A stretch of 39,170 bases of DNA, from contig JAQUBO010000015.1 of NCBI GenBank assembly GCA_028686735.1, positions 1 through 39,170 of the forward strand. Reading direction: 5' to 3'. The translations under genes and the position numbers were made by a program. Shown in pieces: positions 6,755-15,841 of the stretch (positions are counted from its first letter, which is position 1; each line of letters begins with the position of its first letter). The stretch comes from Bacteroidales bacterium (GTDB lineage Bacteria > Bacteroidota > Bacteroidia > Bacteroidales > ML635J-15). The notes below the pieces were generated by a model. It did no database searches and was not told the DNA's origin. It saw nothing but the letters and a program-made list of their open reading frames with translations.

Positions 6755-9280
6755 TTGAAGAAAATACACACATTTACAATAAGTTTGCTATTGCTGTTAA
6801 GTTTTAGTATCACTTTGTTTGCTAATGATGATTTGTCTGATAAAGCAAAATATAAGCAAGCTGAAAAACATTTGTCTTTTGATGAGTTTGATAAAGCTCT
6901 TGAACTTTATTTGAGCTTATATAAAGAAAATGAGCAGAATTTCAATTATGTTTATAAAATTGGATATTGTTACTTGGTTAGTGAAAATCAGCAAAATATA
7001 GAGACCGCTATTGATTATTTATTGTTGGCAGTTGATAATGTTAGCAAAAAATATAAAAACAAATATAAGGAAGAGAAAGCTCCCATTGTTTCACATTATT
7101 ATCTTGGTGTTGCGTATCGTTTAAATAGGGATTTTGAAAAGGCAATAGAGTCATTTAATTTATACAAACAAAAGATGTCTCGAAAGGATAGTAAAACAAT
7201 CCCGGGAATGTTTATCGATAGGGAAATTCAATCTTGTAGTGATGCTATGGAAGTTATAGATGACGAAAGAATGAAAATTGAAAAAATCGTAGTGAAAGGA
7301 CTTATGGAACCTAATGTTCGTTGCCCTATCCTTTGCTTTGAGGCTAATAGATTAATCTTTACTAATGGAAAATATAATGTTTTTCCTCCAGATATTAATT
7401 ATAATACGGATTATAGTGAAGGTCCTTTTGATGGTATATATATGGCAGAAAGGAGTGAAGATGGTGCTTTTTTTAACCCTCAAAATATTACTGCCGATTT
7501 ACAAATTCCTTATCCTTTTATTCCTGTAACTGCAAGCTCTGATGGTTCTGAATTGTATCTTGTTGCTGATCGCTACGATAATGGAGATATTTATGTTAGT
7601 AAATTTGAAAATGGTAAATATCAACCTGCCGAAAGAGTAAAAAAACTGAATTCTCGCAAATGGGAGTCGCACGCAACTATTACTGCTGATGGACAAACAA
7701 TATATTTTACTAGTTTGCGTAGAGGTGGTGAAGGCGGATTAGATATCTGGTATAGTCATAGAGATGAAGAAGGGGAATGGCAAAAACCTGTTAATCTGGG
7801 ACCAGAAATAAACACCCCTTTTCATGAAGAGATGCCTTATGTAATTCGAAAAGGGAATGCTTTGTATTTTAGTTCCGAATCTCATACTAATGTAGGAGGG
7901 TTTGATGTTTTTTATGCTAGTCTGGACGAACAAAATCAAAAATGGACAAACCCAGTAAATCTTGGTTATCCTTTTAGCACTGCGGGTAACGATATGGGGT
8001 ATGTTATTGAAAATACACCTGTTTTTGCTTTTTGCCCTGTAAACGATAATAAAAGAAGAATTGGGGTGGAAGAATGTGATTGTATTAGCTTAGTAGATGA
8101 ACAAGCGCCTCAATTAGCATCAATAACTGGAGTAATTAGTTTAGATCCAGAAAATGCAGAAGAACTTATGCAGGTTAGAGTAAAACTTGTAGATGTAAAT
8201 TCAGGGGAAGAAATTGCAAATGTACAAGTTGATGAAAATGGAAATTATGTAATCGAAGAAATAACTGCTGGAAGTTATGAGATTGTTGCTTACGATGATG
8301 AAGCAAACTTGATGACTAGATCAATTGAGATTCCTCTAAATGAATTATGGGATATTACTGGAGTTGATATAACTATTGAGAAAACTGAGCTTGCTAGTGT
8401 GGAAAATGAAATGGTTGATAATACGCAAATAGTAGGCATAAAAAATGTGTTTTTTGATAATGATAGTGACGTAATTAATGATAAATTTATCGAAGATATT
8501 AAACTTGTGGCAGAATATCTTAAACAACATCCAGAGGCTAAAATCGAAATCCAAGGATATTGTTCGCAAACTGGACCATTGGCTTATAATATGCAGTTAA
8601 GTGAAAGTAGAGCTAATAGTCTTATGCAACAAATCGTGAAGTATGGTGCTAATGAAACGCAAATACAAATTAATGCTTATGCTTATGCTAAGCCAATCGC
8701 AATTAATGACTTTCCAGACTCAAGATTATATAACAGAAGAGCAGAAATTGTATTTTTAAACGAAGCAGATAAAGAAAAGGTAAATCCTGTTATGGCTTAT
8801 GTACCAACGTATTATAGAACTCAGAATGAGCTAAATTATGAAAATGGTAAATTCTTCTATTGTGAAGTGGATATATTTAATGAGCTAGTTGTCGAAGCTG
8901 TTTTCTTTGATTTTGATAAATATGTTATTGACTCTAAGTATGAACAAAACTTAAATAGAATTGCAGATTATTTGAAAAATAACCCTAAAGCTAAATTTAA
9001 GTTATCAGGACATACTGACCACTATGGTAGTGATGAGTATAATATGGATCTTAGTCAAAATCGTGTAGTCAAAGTTAGAGATTACCTTAAAAATAAAGGA
9101 GCTAAAGATAATCAATTAGAGATGGAGTTTCTGGGTAAAAAAGAAAATATTACTATTGCTACGGATGACGATTGTGTGAGACGACTTAATAGAAGAGTGA
9201 ATGTTTTTGTTCTTGAACAGGGAGATACACCAATCAGAGTCGCTCCAATTATTGTTCCCGAAGGATATAAACTTAAGTAG
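6755..9280 (+). CDS. PorE-like TPR / PD40 propeller / OmpA envelope protein
   Basis: The 841-residue product starts at a TTG codon that gives a good signal peptide (KKIHTFTISLLLLLSF, cleavage near residue 24, no lipobox Cys). Domains in order: TPR-like helices (about 25-165), a PD40/WD40-type beta-propeller (about 185-430, with SSDGSELYLVAD, TADGQTIYFTS and GNALYFSSES blades), a carboxypeptidase-regulatory-like domain (about 450-540), then two OmpA-family peptidoglycan-binding domains (about 565-670 and 705-815). TPR-PD40-CRD-OmpA is the layout of PorE, the peptidoglycan anchor of the type IX secretion system in Porphyromonas, which has only one OmpA domain. In the first OmpA domain the usual GHTD is GYCS (601-604), while the second keeps GHTD (752-755). 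PorE-like proteins are multicopy, so orthology is uncertain. Confidence 0.7.
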   Translation: MKKIHTFTISLLLLLSFSITLFANDDLSDKAKYKQAEKHLSFDEFDKALELYLSLYKENEQNFNYVYKIGYCYLVSENQQNIETAIDYLLLAVDNVSKKYKNKYKEEKAPIVSHYYLGVAYRLNRDFEKAIESFNLYKQKMSRKDSKTIPGMFIDREIQSCSDAMEVIDDERMKIEKIVVKGLMEPNVRCPILCFEANRLIFTNGKYNVFPPDINYNTDYSEGPFDGIYMAERSEDGAFFNPQNITADLQIPYPFIPVTASSDGSELYLVADRYDNGDIYVSKFENGKYQPAERVKKLNSRKWESHATITADGQTIYFTSLRRGGEGGLDIWYSHRDEEGEWQKPVNLGPEINTPFHEEMPYVIRKGNALYFSSESHTNVGGFDVFYASLDEQNQKWTNPVNLGYPFSTAGNDMGYVIENTPVFAFCPVNDNKRRIGVEECDCISLVDEQAPQLASITGVISLDPENAEELMQVRVKLVDVNSGEEIANVQVDENGNYVIEEITAGSYEIVAYDDEANLMTRSIEIPLNELWDITGVDITIEKTELASVENEMVDNTQIVGIKNVFFDNDSDVINDKFIEDIKLVAEYLKQHPEAKIEIQGYCSQTGPLAYNMQLSESRANSLMQQIVKYGANETQIQINAYAYAKPIAINDFPDSRLYNRRAEIVFLNEADKEKVNPVMAYVPTYYRTQNELNYENGKFFYCEVDIFNELVVEAVFFDFDKYVIDSKYEQNLNRIADYLKNNPKAKFKLSGHTDHYGSDEYNMDLSQNRVVKVRDYLKNKGAKDNQLEMEFLGKKENITIATDDDCVRRLNRRVNVFVLEQGDTPIRVAPIIVPEGYKLK

Positions 9281-9326
9281 TATGTAAAAAATGTTATTTT
9301 AGTTTATTTGTTTTACAAAAAAGAAT

Positions 9327-10571
9327 ATGCAAAAATATAGAGTCGCAGTTGTAGGTGCTGGTGCTGCTGGGTTATTGGCTGCAATACGAGCAGCTGATAG
9401 AGGATTAAGTGTTGTAGTTATTGACAAAATGAGTTTGCCAGGACGAAAGTTGATGATTACAGGTAAAGGTAGGTGTAATATTACAAATGCCGCTGAGATA
9501 GACGAGTTTATTATGCAAGTTTTTCCTGATGGTAGGTTTTTATATCCTGCTTTTAAAAAATTCTTTTCTTATGAGATTATTGGTTTACTTCAAGAGTGTG
9601 GTGTTGAGTCTGTGCTTGAGAGGGGAGGTAGGTATTTTCCTAAAACTGAAAAAGCAGCAGATGTTGTGGGGGCTTTATATAAGAGGGCTTTAGAAAATGG
9701 CGTAAAATTTATTTTTAATGCAAAAGTGAATAATGTGCACTATAATAATAATGAAGTAAGTGGACTTGATTATTTAGCGGGAGGCAGGTCAAGAACAATA
9801 GATGTTTCTAATGTGATTATTTGCACTGGTGGTAAGTCTTATGCTGCAACTGGTTCCTCAGGAGATGGGTATATTTTTGCTCGAGAAGCTGGACACAAAA
9901 TTGTTAATCTGTTTCCTGTACTTGTCCCACTTGAAACTAAAGATATGCACGCTTCTGATATGCAGGGGCTTACATTAAAAAACATTAATGCCAAAGTGCT
10001 AATTAATGGAGAACTAAAGCACGAAGAATTTGGAGATCTTTTATTTACCCATTTTGGTTTATCTGGACCTGTAATACTTACCGTAAGTCGCAGTGTCGTG
10101 TATGCTCTAGATAAACGAGAAGAAGTGGAAATTTTGATTGATTTTAAACCAGCACTTGATTTTGATAAACTTGATGCCAGACTTATGCGAGATCTTAATG
10201 AAAATGGTAAAAAGAAAATAGGCAATTTGTTTAGGAAATTATTACCTCAAAAAGCAATCCCCGTTTTTTTGAATATCTTAAATTTGGATGAAAATAAACT
10301 GGCAAATCAAATATCAGCAGTAGAGCGAAAAGCCATTGTTCAATTGCTAAAAAATATGAGTTTTACTATTACGAGACACAGAGGTTTTAAGGAGGCAGTA
10401 ATAACTGCTGGAGGTGTGTGTCTTACGGAAATAAATCCAAAAACAATGCAGTCTAAATTAAAAAAGGGACTTTATTTTGCAGGCGAAGTGCTAAATCTTG
10501 ATGCAAATACAGGAGGATATAACTTGCAGATTGCATTCTCTACTGGATGGTTGGCCGCAGACTCTATTTAA
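9327..10571 (+). CDS. HI0933-family NAD(P)/FAD-dependent oxidoreductase
   Basis: The 414-residue protein belongs to the HI0933/YhiN flavoprotein family (TIGR00275 type), present in most bacteria and of poorly defined function. It has the dinucleotide-binding GAGAAGL (10-16) with the downstream acidic strand end VVIDK. The family signature follows: PGRKLMITGKGRCNITNA. A late GGVCLTEINPKTM and a closing TGGYNLQIAFSTGWLAA complete the FAD-binding half. Length is normal. It follows the PorE-like gene by 46 bp, so readthrough is possible, and ends before a bidirectional terminator shared with the tRNA-Cys gene. Confidence 0.9.
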   Translation: MQKYRVAVVGAGAAGLLAAIRAADRGLSVVVIDKMSLPGRKLMITGKGRCNITNAAEIDEFIMQVFPDGRFLYPAFKKFFSYEIIGLLQECGVESVLERGGRYFPKTEKAADVVGALYKRALENGVKFIFNAKVNNVHYNNNEVSGLDYLAGGRSRTIDVSNVIICTGGKSYAATGSSGDGYIFAREAGHKIVNLFPVLVPLETKDMHASDMQGLTLKNINAKVLINGELKHEEFGDLLFTHFGLSGPVILTVSRSVVYALDKREEVEILIDFKPALDFDKLDARLMRDLNENGKKKIGNLFRKLLPQKAIPVFLNILNLDENKLANQISAVERKAIVQLLKNMSFTITRHRGFKEAVITAGGVCLTEINPKTMQSKLKKGLYFAGEVLNLDANTGGYNLQIAFSTGWLAADSI

Positions 10572-10603
10572 AAGTTTTTTAGATAACTAAAAAGGCATAT
10601 AAT

Positions 10604-10634
10604 AAAAAAACACCGAAAATTCGGTGTTTTTTTG
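10604..10634. terminator. Bidirectional terminator between the flavoprotein gene and tRNA-Cys
   Basis: CACCGAA and TTCGGTG form a 7-bp perfect stem, bordered by seven A bases on the left and seven T bases on the right. This makes a rho-independent terminator readable in both directions. It lies exactly between the 3' end of the plus-strand flavoprotein gene and the 3' end of the minus-strand tRNA. Confidence 0.85.
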
Positions 10635-10705
10635 AGGTACCTGGCGGATTCGAACCGCCGTAGCTGGTTTTGCAGACCAGTGCCTAGCCACTCGGCAAAG
10701 GTACC
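10635..10705 (-). tRNA. tRNA-Cys (anticodon GCA)
   Basis: The minus strand folds as a cloverleaf of 71 bases. The acceptor arms are GGTACCT and AGGTACC, the anticodon stem is CTGGT/ACCAG with loop CTGCAAA (anticodon GCA), and the T arm is GGCGG-TTCGAAT-CCGCC. The discriminator base is U, as expected for cysteine tRNA. The 3' CCA is not encoded: the genomic bases after the discriminator are CAA. It ends directly at the bidirectional terminator. Confidence 0.95.
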
Positions 10706-10879
10706 GTTCATTTTTTAAGCATTGCAAATATATGTCTAATTTTTCGTTTGTCCAAAATTAATTTAGTTTTAGTGGGAATAATTTAAAGTGATTGCAATTT
10801 TAAATGAAAAACTTTTATATACTAATCTAGTATGTAACTTATTTAAAATAGATTTTTTAGTTTTTAGTTATAAGTTTTA

Positions 10880-10887
10880 TATTTTTG
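10880..10887 (+). promoter_or_regulatory. Candidate -7 box (TATTTTTG) for the gamma-lyase gene
   Basis: TATTTTTG matches TAnnTTTG and lies about 40 bases before the ATG of the PLP gamma-lyase, in an otherwise featureless AT-rich spacer downstream of the divergent tRNA-Cys. No convincing TTTG -33 element is visible. Confidence 0.35.
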
Positions 10888-10926
10888 TGTTTTTAATAAT
10901 AATATTTTTAATAAGTTTTAAATAAA

Positions 10927-12108
10927 ATGGAAACAAAAAACAAAGGTTTTAACACCAAACTTATTCACGCCGGCGATTATGACGACGCTTTTGGTAGTGC
11001 AGTACCACCAATTTATCAAACATCAACTTTTAGATTTAGAGATGCAAAGCACGGAGCAGATTGTTTTGCAGGTAGGACTCCAGGGTATATTTATACCCGT
11101 ATAGGTAATCCTACTATTAATTCTTTTGAGGAAAAATTAGCTCAATTAGAAAACGGGTATCGTGGAATTGCTTTAGCGAGTGGTATGGCTGCGGTAACTA
11201 CAGTTTATATGGCTTTATTGGATAAAGATGCTCACATGATAAGTTCAGGTGCTGTTTACGGACCTAGCCGTGCTGTAATGGAAAGAGATTTTTCGAGATT
11301 TGGTGTAGAGTATTCCTATGTAGATACTGCGGATCTATCGCAAATAGAAAAGGCTATAAAACCAAATACAAAACTCTTGTATATCGAGACTCCTACAAAT
11401 CCTACAATGGTTCTGACAGACATAAAGGCTGCCGCAGAATTGGCTCATAAACACAATATTTTAGTGTGTGTGGACAATACTTTTAGTTCTCCATATCTTC
11501 AGAAACCTCTTGACTTAGGTGCTGATATTGCTTTACATTCAATTACAAAGTTTATTAATGGACATGCTGATATTGTTGGTGGTGCATTAATTGCTAAAGA
11601 TCCAGAGGTATATCAGAAATTGCGTCAGACAATGGTTTATATGGGCTGTAATATGGATCCTCATCAAGCGTATCTTGTGAACAGAGGCTTAAAAACTCTT
11701 TCAATACGTATGGAAAGATCACAAGAGAGTGCTCAAAAAGTAGCAGAATATCTGGAAGCTCACCCAAAAGTGGAGTGGGTTAAATATCCAGGACTTAAAT
11801 CGCACCCACAACACGAACTTGCTAAACAACAAATGTCTGGATTTGGGGCAATGATAAGTTTTGGTCTTAAAGGTGGATATAAAGCTGGTGAAACTATGAT
11901 GAATAATGTACATCTTGCAATGTTAGCTGTTTCTTTAGGTGGGGTAGAATCTCTAATCCAACATCCCGCATCAATGACACATGCAGGGCTTTCTCCTGAA
12001 GCTAGAAAAACAGCTGGAATCTCAGAAGGACTTGTGAGATTTTCTGTTGGTATCGAAGATTTTGAAGATATTCTTGATGACATTAAACATGCATTAGAAT
12101 TAGTTTAA
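10927..12108 (+). CDS. Methionine gamma-lyase-like Cys/Met metabolism PLP enzyme
   Basis: The 393-residue protein is a fold-I PLP enzyme of the Cys/Met metabolism family, closest by eye to methionine gamma-lyase, which splits methionine into methanethiol, ammonia and 2-oxobutyrate. The PLP lysine is Lys208 (ITKFINGH), the catalytic Tyr is Tyr111 (AVYGPS), and the phosphate and carboxylate contacts are conserved (TRIGNPT, SLGGVESLIQHPASMTH, GLVRFSVG). Relative to the Pseudomonas putida enzyme, the positions for Cys116, Lys240 and Asp241 read Pro113, Val and Tyr, so classical methionine specificity is doubtful. Cystathionine gamma-lyase or gamma-synthase-type activity is an alternative. It is monocistronic, with a possible hairpin about 40 bases after the stop. 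Confidence 0.75.
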   Translation: METKNKGFNTKLIHAGDYDDAFGSAVPPIYQTSTFRFRDAKHGADCFAGRTPGYIYTRIGNPTINSFEEKLAQLENGYRGIALASGMAAVTTVYMALLDKDAHMISSGAVYGPSRAVMERDFSRFGVEYSYVDTADLSQIEKAIKPNTKLLYIETPTNPTMVLTDIKAAAELAHKHNILVCVDNTFSSPYLQKPLDLGADIALHSITKFINGHADIVGGALIAKDPEVYQKLRQTMVYMGCNMDPHQAYLVNRGLKTLSIRMERSQESAQKVAEYLEAHPKVEWVKYPGLKSHPQHELAKQQMSGFGAMISFGLKGGYKAGETMMNNVHLAMLAVSLGGVESLIQHPASMTHAGLSPEARKTAGISEGLVRFSVGIEDFEDILDDIKHALELV

Positions 12109-12475
12109 TAATATTAAACTGAGAACTTTATTGAGATATAATAATTGGCCGATAGCTTGAGATTAAAAACAAAACATGGTAAAAGTCGCAACTATCGGCT
12201 ATTTTATTGCTCTTGTATTATTACATATAATCAAATTTGTGCTGCAGTGATACAATAATATTCTTAAAAAATTATGTAGCGTCTGTAAGACTCGGGTTTG
12301 TTGGTTTGCTTCTATCGATTTAGTTTGACAAGCTATTAGTATTGCCCTGTATCGCATTGTAGCTAAATTTCATGATTTTATTATGATTAATAAACAATGT
12401 AAGCTTTATGTTTTGTTTTTTTGCTGGTCTTTATGCTTATGAGTTTATGTATCTGTTTTTAAACTTTTATTATCT
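12109..12475. other. Intergenic spacer with one possible hairpin
   Basis: This spacer of about 370 bp carries no gene that I can support. GCCGATAG at 12148-12155 pairs with CTATCGGC at 12192-12199 across a 36-base loop and is followed by ATTTTATT, which may be a weak terminator for the upstream gene. The rest is AT-rich and featureless until the promoter box at its right end. Confidence 0.5.
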
Positions 12476-12478
12476 TTG
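12471..12478 (+). promoter_or_regulatory. Candidate -7 box (TATCTTTG) that decides the start of the M23 gene
   Basis: TATCTTTG is a perfect TAnnTTTG match. An in-frame TTG inside it (12476) could be taken as a start codon, but a transcript starting a few bases downstream would not include it. The ATG at 12494 is therefore the likely start, with a leader of roughly ten bases. Confidence 0.5.
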
Positions 12479-12493
12479 CATAAATTTTGTGAA

Positions 12494-13330
12494 ATGACAA
12501 AAAAGAAAAAAAGTTTGGTAAAATGGTTTGGAAAAAAATTCCAAGTTATTGTTTATCATGGTAAAAGTTATGATATGATCCGCAAAATGCGGTTCAATCG
12601 CTTGGGCTTTATAATGTTTGTTTTTGGAATATTTACAATAATGTTTGTCGTTCTCGCTACTATTGTAGTATATACTCCAGTTAAACAGTTTATCCCAGGA
12701 TATCCTGATAGAGAAACAAGGAATCTTATTTACGAAAACGCTTTAAAAACCGATAGCTTGATAGCCGAACTTGAAGCACGTGATGTGTATTTGGAAATGT
12801 TGAGAGATGTACTTATTAATGATGTACCTATTGATGAAGATTATGTTGTCCCTGTAGAAAATCTCACTGACGAGCAAATTAAAGAGTTTAATAACCCTAA
12901 ATATAATCGTCAGACAATCGAAGATAAAACTACTTATTTTGTTGATAAATCAGAAGCTTTACCAGATCTTTATCCTCCACTAAAAGGTATAGTAGTATCG
13001 CCATATAATAAGGCATCGGGGCATTTGGGAACTGATATTGCGTCCGCTGGTGAAACTATGATTGCCTCAACCCATAGAGGTGTGGTTGTTATGTCTGATT
13101 ATACTGTAAAAACAGGTTATACAATTATAATACAACATAAATATAGCCTTGTGTCTGTTTACAAACATAATAAATCATCTTTTGTTAAACCAGGACAATT
13201 TGTCGAAACTGGCGAAATTATTGCAGTATATGGCGATTCGGGTGAAAATTCTAGTGGGGAACATTTACATTTTGAGTTATGGCGAAATGGACTATCTTTA
13301 AACCCTGAAGATTATATAATATTTGAGTGA
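12494..13330 (+). CDS. M23 family metallopeptidase, membrane-anchored
   Basis: The product is 278 residues from the ATG at 12494 and is a LytM-type zinc endopeptidase that should cleave peptidoglycan cross-links or regulate such cleavage. A basic cytoplasmic N-terminus is followed by one membrane segment (about 37-60), a short helical linker, and a C-terminal M23 domain. The zinc ligands are present: His177 and Asp181 in HLGTD, and His257 and His259 in EHLHFELW, so the domain is probably active. The start was moved from an upstream in-frame TTG because that codon sits in the promoter box. The stop overlaps the GTG of dxr by 4 bp (GTGA), pointing to an M23-dxr-rseP transcript. Confidence 0.88.
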   Translation: MTKKKKSLVKWFGKKFQVIVYHGKSYDMIRKMRFNRLGFIMFVFGIFTIMFVVLATIVVYTPVKQFIPGYPDRETRNLIYENALKTDSLIAELEARDVYLEMLRDVLINDVPIDEDYVVPVENLTDEQIKEFNNPKYNRQTIEDKTTYFVDKSEALPDLYPPLKGIVVSPYNKASGHLGTDIASAGETMIASTHRGVVVMSDYTVKTGYTIIIQHKYSLVSVYKHNKSSFVKPGQFVETGEIIAVYGDSGENSSGEHLHFELWRNGLSLNPEDYIIFE

Positions 13331-14493
13331 AAAAGAAAAAAAACATAGCAATTTTAGGTTCTACGGGTTCTATTGGAACGCAAGCTCTTAAAATTATTGA
13401 AGATTATCCTGAACTTTTTCAGGTCGAGATATTGGTTGCAAACCAAAATGTTGATTTGTTGGTACAACAAGCAATCCAATTTGAACCAAATATTGTTGTT
13501 ATTGGCGATGATAACAAATACAATCTATTGGCAGATGCACTAAAAACTTATCCTATAAAAGTATTTGCTGGGGCATCATCAATTGAGCAGGTTGTACAAA
13601 TGGATTGTGTGGATATTGTGCTTACTGCAATGGTCGGATTCGCTGGTTTATTGCCTACAATTCGTGCTGTAGAAGCTCATAAAAGAATTGCACTAGCAAA
13701 TAAAGAAACCCTTGTAGTTGGAGGGCACTTGATAATTGAGGCTCTTAAAAAATCACGTGCCGAAATTGTGCCAGTTGACTCTGAACATTCTGCAATTTTT
13801 CAATGTTTAACAGGTGAAAATCCAAATCATATTGAAAAACTTATTCTTACTGCCTCTGGCGGACCATTTAGAGGGAAAACTAGCGATTTTCTTAAAAATG
13901 TTACTCCCGAAATGGCTTTAAAACACCCAATCTGGACTATGGGGAATAAAGTGAGTGTTGACTCGGCAAGCCTTATGAATAAAGGGCTGGAGGTGATAGA
14001 AGCTCGTTGGCTTTTTGGTGTTCCTGCCGATAAAATTGAAGTGCTTGTACATCCGCAGTCGGTGGTGCACTCAATGGTGCAGTTTGTTGATGGTTCGATA
14101 AAAGCTCAACTTGGTGTTCCAAATATGAGAATCCCTATTCAGTATGCTTTTGATTATCCAAATAGAAGCTTTTCAAACAAAAATAAATTCTCTTTTGCAG
14201 AACACCCTAATTTAAACTTCGAGAAACCCGATTCAGATACTTTTCGAAATTTGAAAATTGCTTATGAGTGTTTAAAAACTGCTGGAAATGCACCTTGCAT
14301 TATGAATGCGGCGAATGAAATTGCTGTAGAGTTGTTTTTGAATAAAAAAATTAGTTTTATGGGAATGTCGGAACTTATTGAGAAAAGTTTGGAACAAATT
14401 GAATATATTAAAAACCCAAGCTTAAAAGATTGTCTTGATACAGATAATATGACTAGAATAAAAACCTTAGAAATATCTAAAAATATAAAATAA
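13327..14493 (+). CDS. dxr: 1-deoxy-D-xylulose-5-phosphate reductoisomerase
   Basis: Dxr converts 1-deoxy-D-xylulose 5-phosphate to 2-C-methyl-D-erythritol 4-phosphate with NADPH, the committed step of the MEP isoprenoid pathway. The 388-residue product starts at GTG with the NADPH-binding GSTGSIG. The metal-binding block PVDSEHSAIFQ supplies the Asp and Glu ligands, ASGGPFRG is the flexible-loop motif, and VDSASLMNKGLEVIEA supplies the third acidic ligand. The C-terminal helical domain is complete. It overlaps the M23 gene by 4 bp and touches rseP with no spacer, an arrangement common in Bacteroidetes. Confidence 0.96.
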   Translation: MKKKKNIAILGSTGSIGTQALKIIEDYPELFQVEILVANQNVDLLVQQAIQFEPNIVVIGDDNKYNLLADALKTYPIKVFAGASSIEQVVQMDCVDIVLTAMVGFAGLLPTIRAVEAHKRIALANKETLVVGGHLIIEALKKSRAEIVPVDSEHSAIFQCLTGENPNHIEKLILTASGGPFRGKTSDFLKNVTPEMALKHPIWTMGNKVSVDSASLMNKGLEVIEARWLFGVPADKIEVLVHPQSVVHSMVQFVDGSIKAQLGVPNMRIPIQYAFDYPNRSFSNKNKFSFAEHPNLNFEKPDSDTFRNLKIAYECLKTAGNAPCIMNAANEIAVELFLNKKISFMGMSELIEKSLEQIEYIKNPSLKDCLDTDNMTRIKTLEISKNIK

Positions 14494-15795
14494 ATGGCAG
14501 GACTTATTATGGCTGGACAATTGATTCTGGCACTTTCGTTATTAGTAGTTATACATGAATTTGGACATTATATTGCAGCTCGAATATTTGGTATTAGAGT
14601 AACAAAATTCTTCGTTTTCTTTGACCCGTGGTTTAAAATATGGAGTAAAAAAATTGGAGATACAGAGTTTGGTATTGGTTGGGTACCTCTAGGCGGATAT
14701 GTTAAGATTTCTGGCATGATAGATGAATCTTTAGACACTAAGCAGTTAAAAGAAGAACCAAAAGAATGGGAATTTAGAGCTAAGCCAGCTTGGCAACGTT
14801 TTATTGTTATGATAAGTGGAGTAGTAATGAATGTTATTGCAGCAGTACTAATTTTGACAATGTCGCATTTAGTGTTTGCAAAATCTTACTTACCTGTTGA
14901 TAATATTGAACAAGGTATATATGCATATCCTTATGCCAGATATCTTGGGTTTGAAACTGGTGATAAAGTTGTTGAAATTGATGGAAAAGCTACTGTAAGA
15001 TATGAAGATGTGTTCTCTACAAAACTTTTTTTTGCTGAAACTATTACCGTAAATAGAGGAGGTCAAAATATAAATCTTGAAATGACTGATACCTTATATT
15101 CATTTCTTAAAAATGGAGGAGATTTTATTAGTTTGGATAATTTCTCATTTACTGTTGATAGCCTTAGGAGTGGAATGGCAGCAGAACAAAGCGGATTAAA
15201 ACCTGGAGCAAAAATATTGGCGATTGAGAATCAGGCTGTTCCAAGTTTTGGTAAATTAAAAGAAATACTCATGCAGAATAAGGGGCAAGAATTGCAGTTT
15301 ATTGTTGACTCAAAGCTATCGATAGACACGTTAATGATAAGGGTCGATAGCCTTGGACGAATTGGGATATATCCCTCGTTGCCAAAATTTGAATTAAAAG
15401 AATATACATTTGCAAGTGCAATGAAATATGGATGGGCTGATGCTTTTGAGTCTTTGCATGCTAATATCAAGGGGTTTGGACTTATTTTTAGTGGTAAAGA
15501 AAAAGCAAAAGATAGCTTGCAAGGGCCAATTGGAATTGCAAAGGTATATGGAGGTGTTTGGGATTGGGCTAAATTTTGGAAACTAACAGGTATTATTTCA
15601 ATGATACTGGCGTTTGTTAATATCCTTCCTATTCCTGCACTTGATGGAGGACACGCTTTGCTCCTTGCAATAGAAGCTATAACACGTAAAAAATTATCAG
15701 ACAAGTTTATGGAGGTAGTGCAGGTTATAGGAATGTTAATATTGCTTGCCTTAATGGTGTTTGTTATTGGAAATGATATTATTAATCTGTTCTGA
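14494..15795 (+). CDS. rseP: RIP zinc metalloprotease RseP (site-2 protease)
   Basis: RseP is an inner-membrane site-2 protease that cuts transmembrane anti-sigma factors and signal peptide remnants. The 433-residue product has the zinc motif HEFGH at residues 21-25 in the first membrane helix and the second motif ALDGG at about 382-386 near the C-terminus. Two PDZ domains lie between them (about 140-200 and 220-285), as in Escherichia coli RseP. Membrane segments are near residues 8-30, 100-125, 360-385 and 405-430. A downstream ATG (codon 6) is an alternative start. It abuts dxr directly. Confidence 0.93.
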   Translation: MAGLIMAGQLILALSLLVVIHEFGHYIAARIFGIRVTKFFVFFDPWFKIWSKKIGDTEFGIGWVPLGGYVKISGMIDESLDTKQLKEEPKEWEFRAKPAWQRFIVMISGVVMNVIAAVLILTMSHLVFAKSYLPVDNIEQGIYAYPYARYLGFETGDKVVEIDGKATVRYEDVFSTKLFFAETITVNRGGQNINLEMTDTLYSFLKNGGDFISLDNFSFTVDSLRSGMAAEQSGLKPGAKILAIENQAVPSFGKLKEILMQNKGQELQFIVDSKLSIDTLMIRVDSLGRIGIYPSLPKFELKEYTFASAMKYGWADAFESLHANIKGFGLIFSGKEKAKDSLQGPIGIAKVYGGVWDWAKFWKLTGIISMILAFVNILPIPALDGGHALLLAIEAITRKKLSDKFMEVVQVIGMLILLALMVFVIGNDIINLF

Positions 15796-15841
15796 TATTT
15801 ATATATTATTTCAAACTATATCAGAATTTAAATTATAAATA

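Noticed and set aside
12476-12493. TTG start for the M23 peptidase adding six residues
   Set aside because: The codon lies inside the TAnnTTTG promoter box. The ATG at 12494 gives the expected basic N-terminus.
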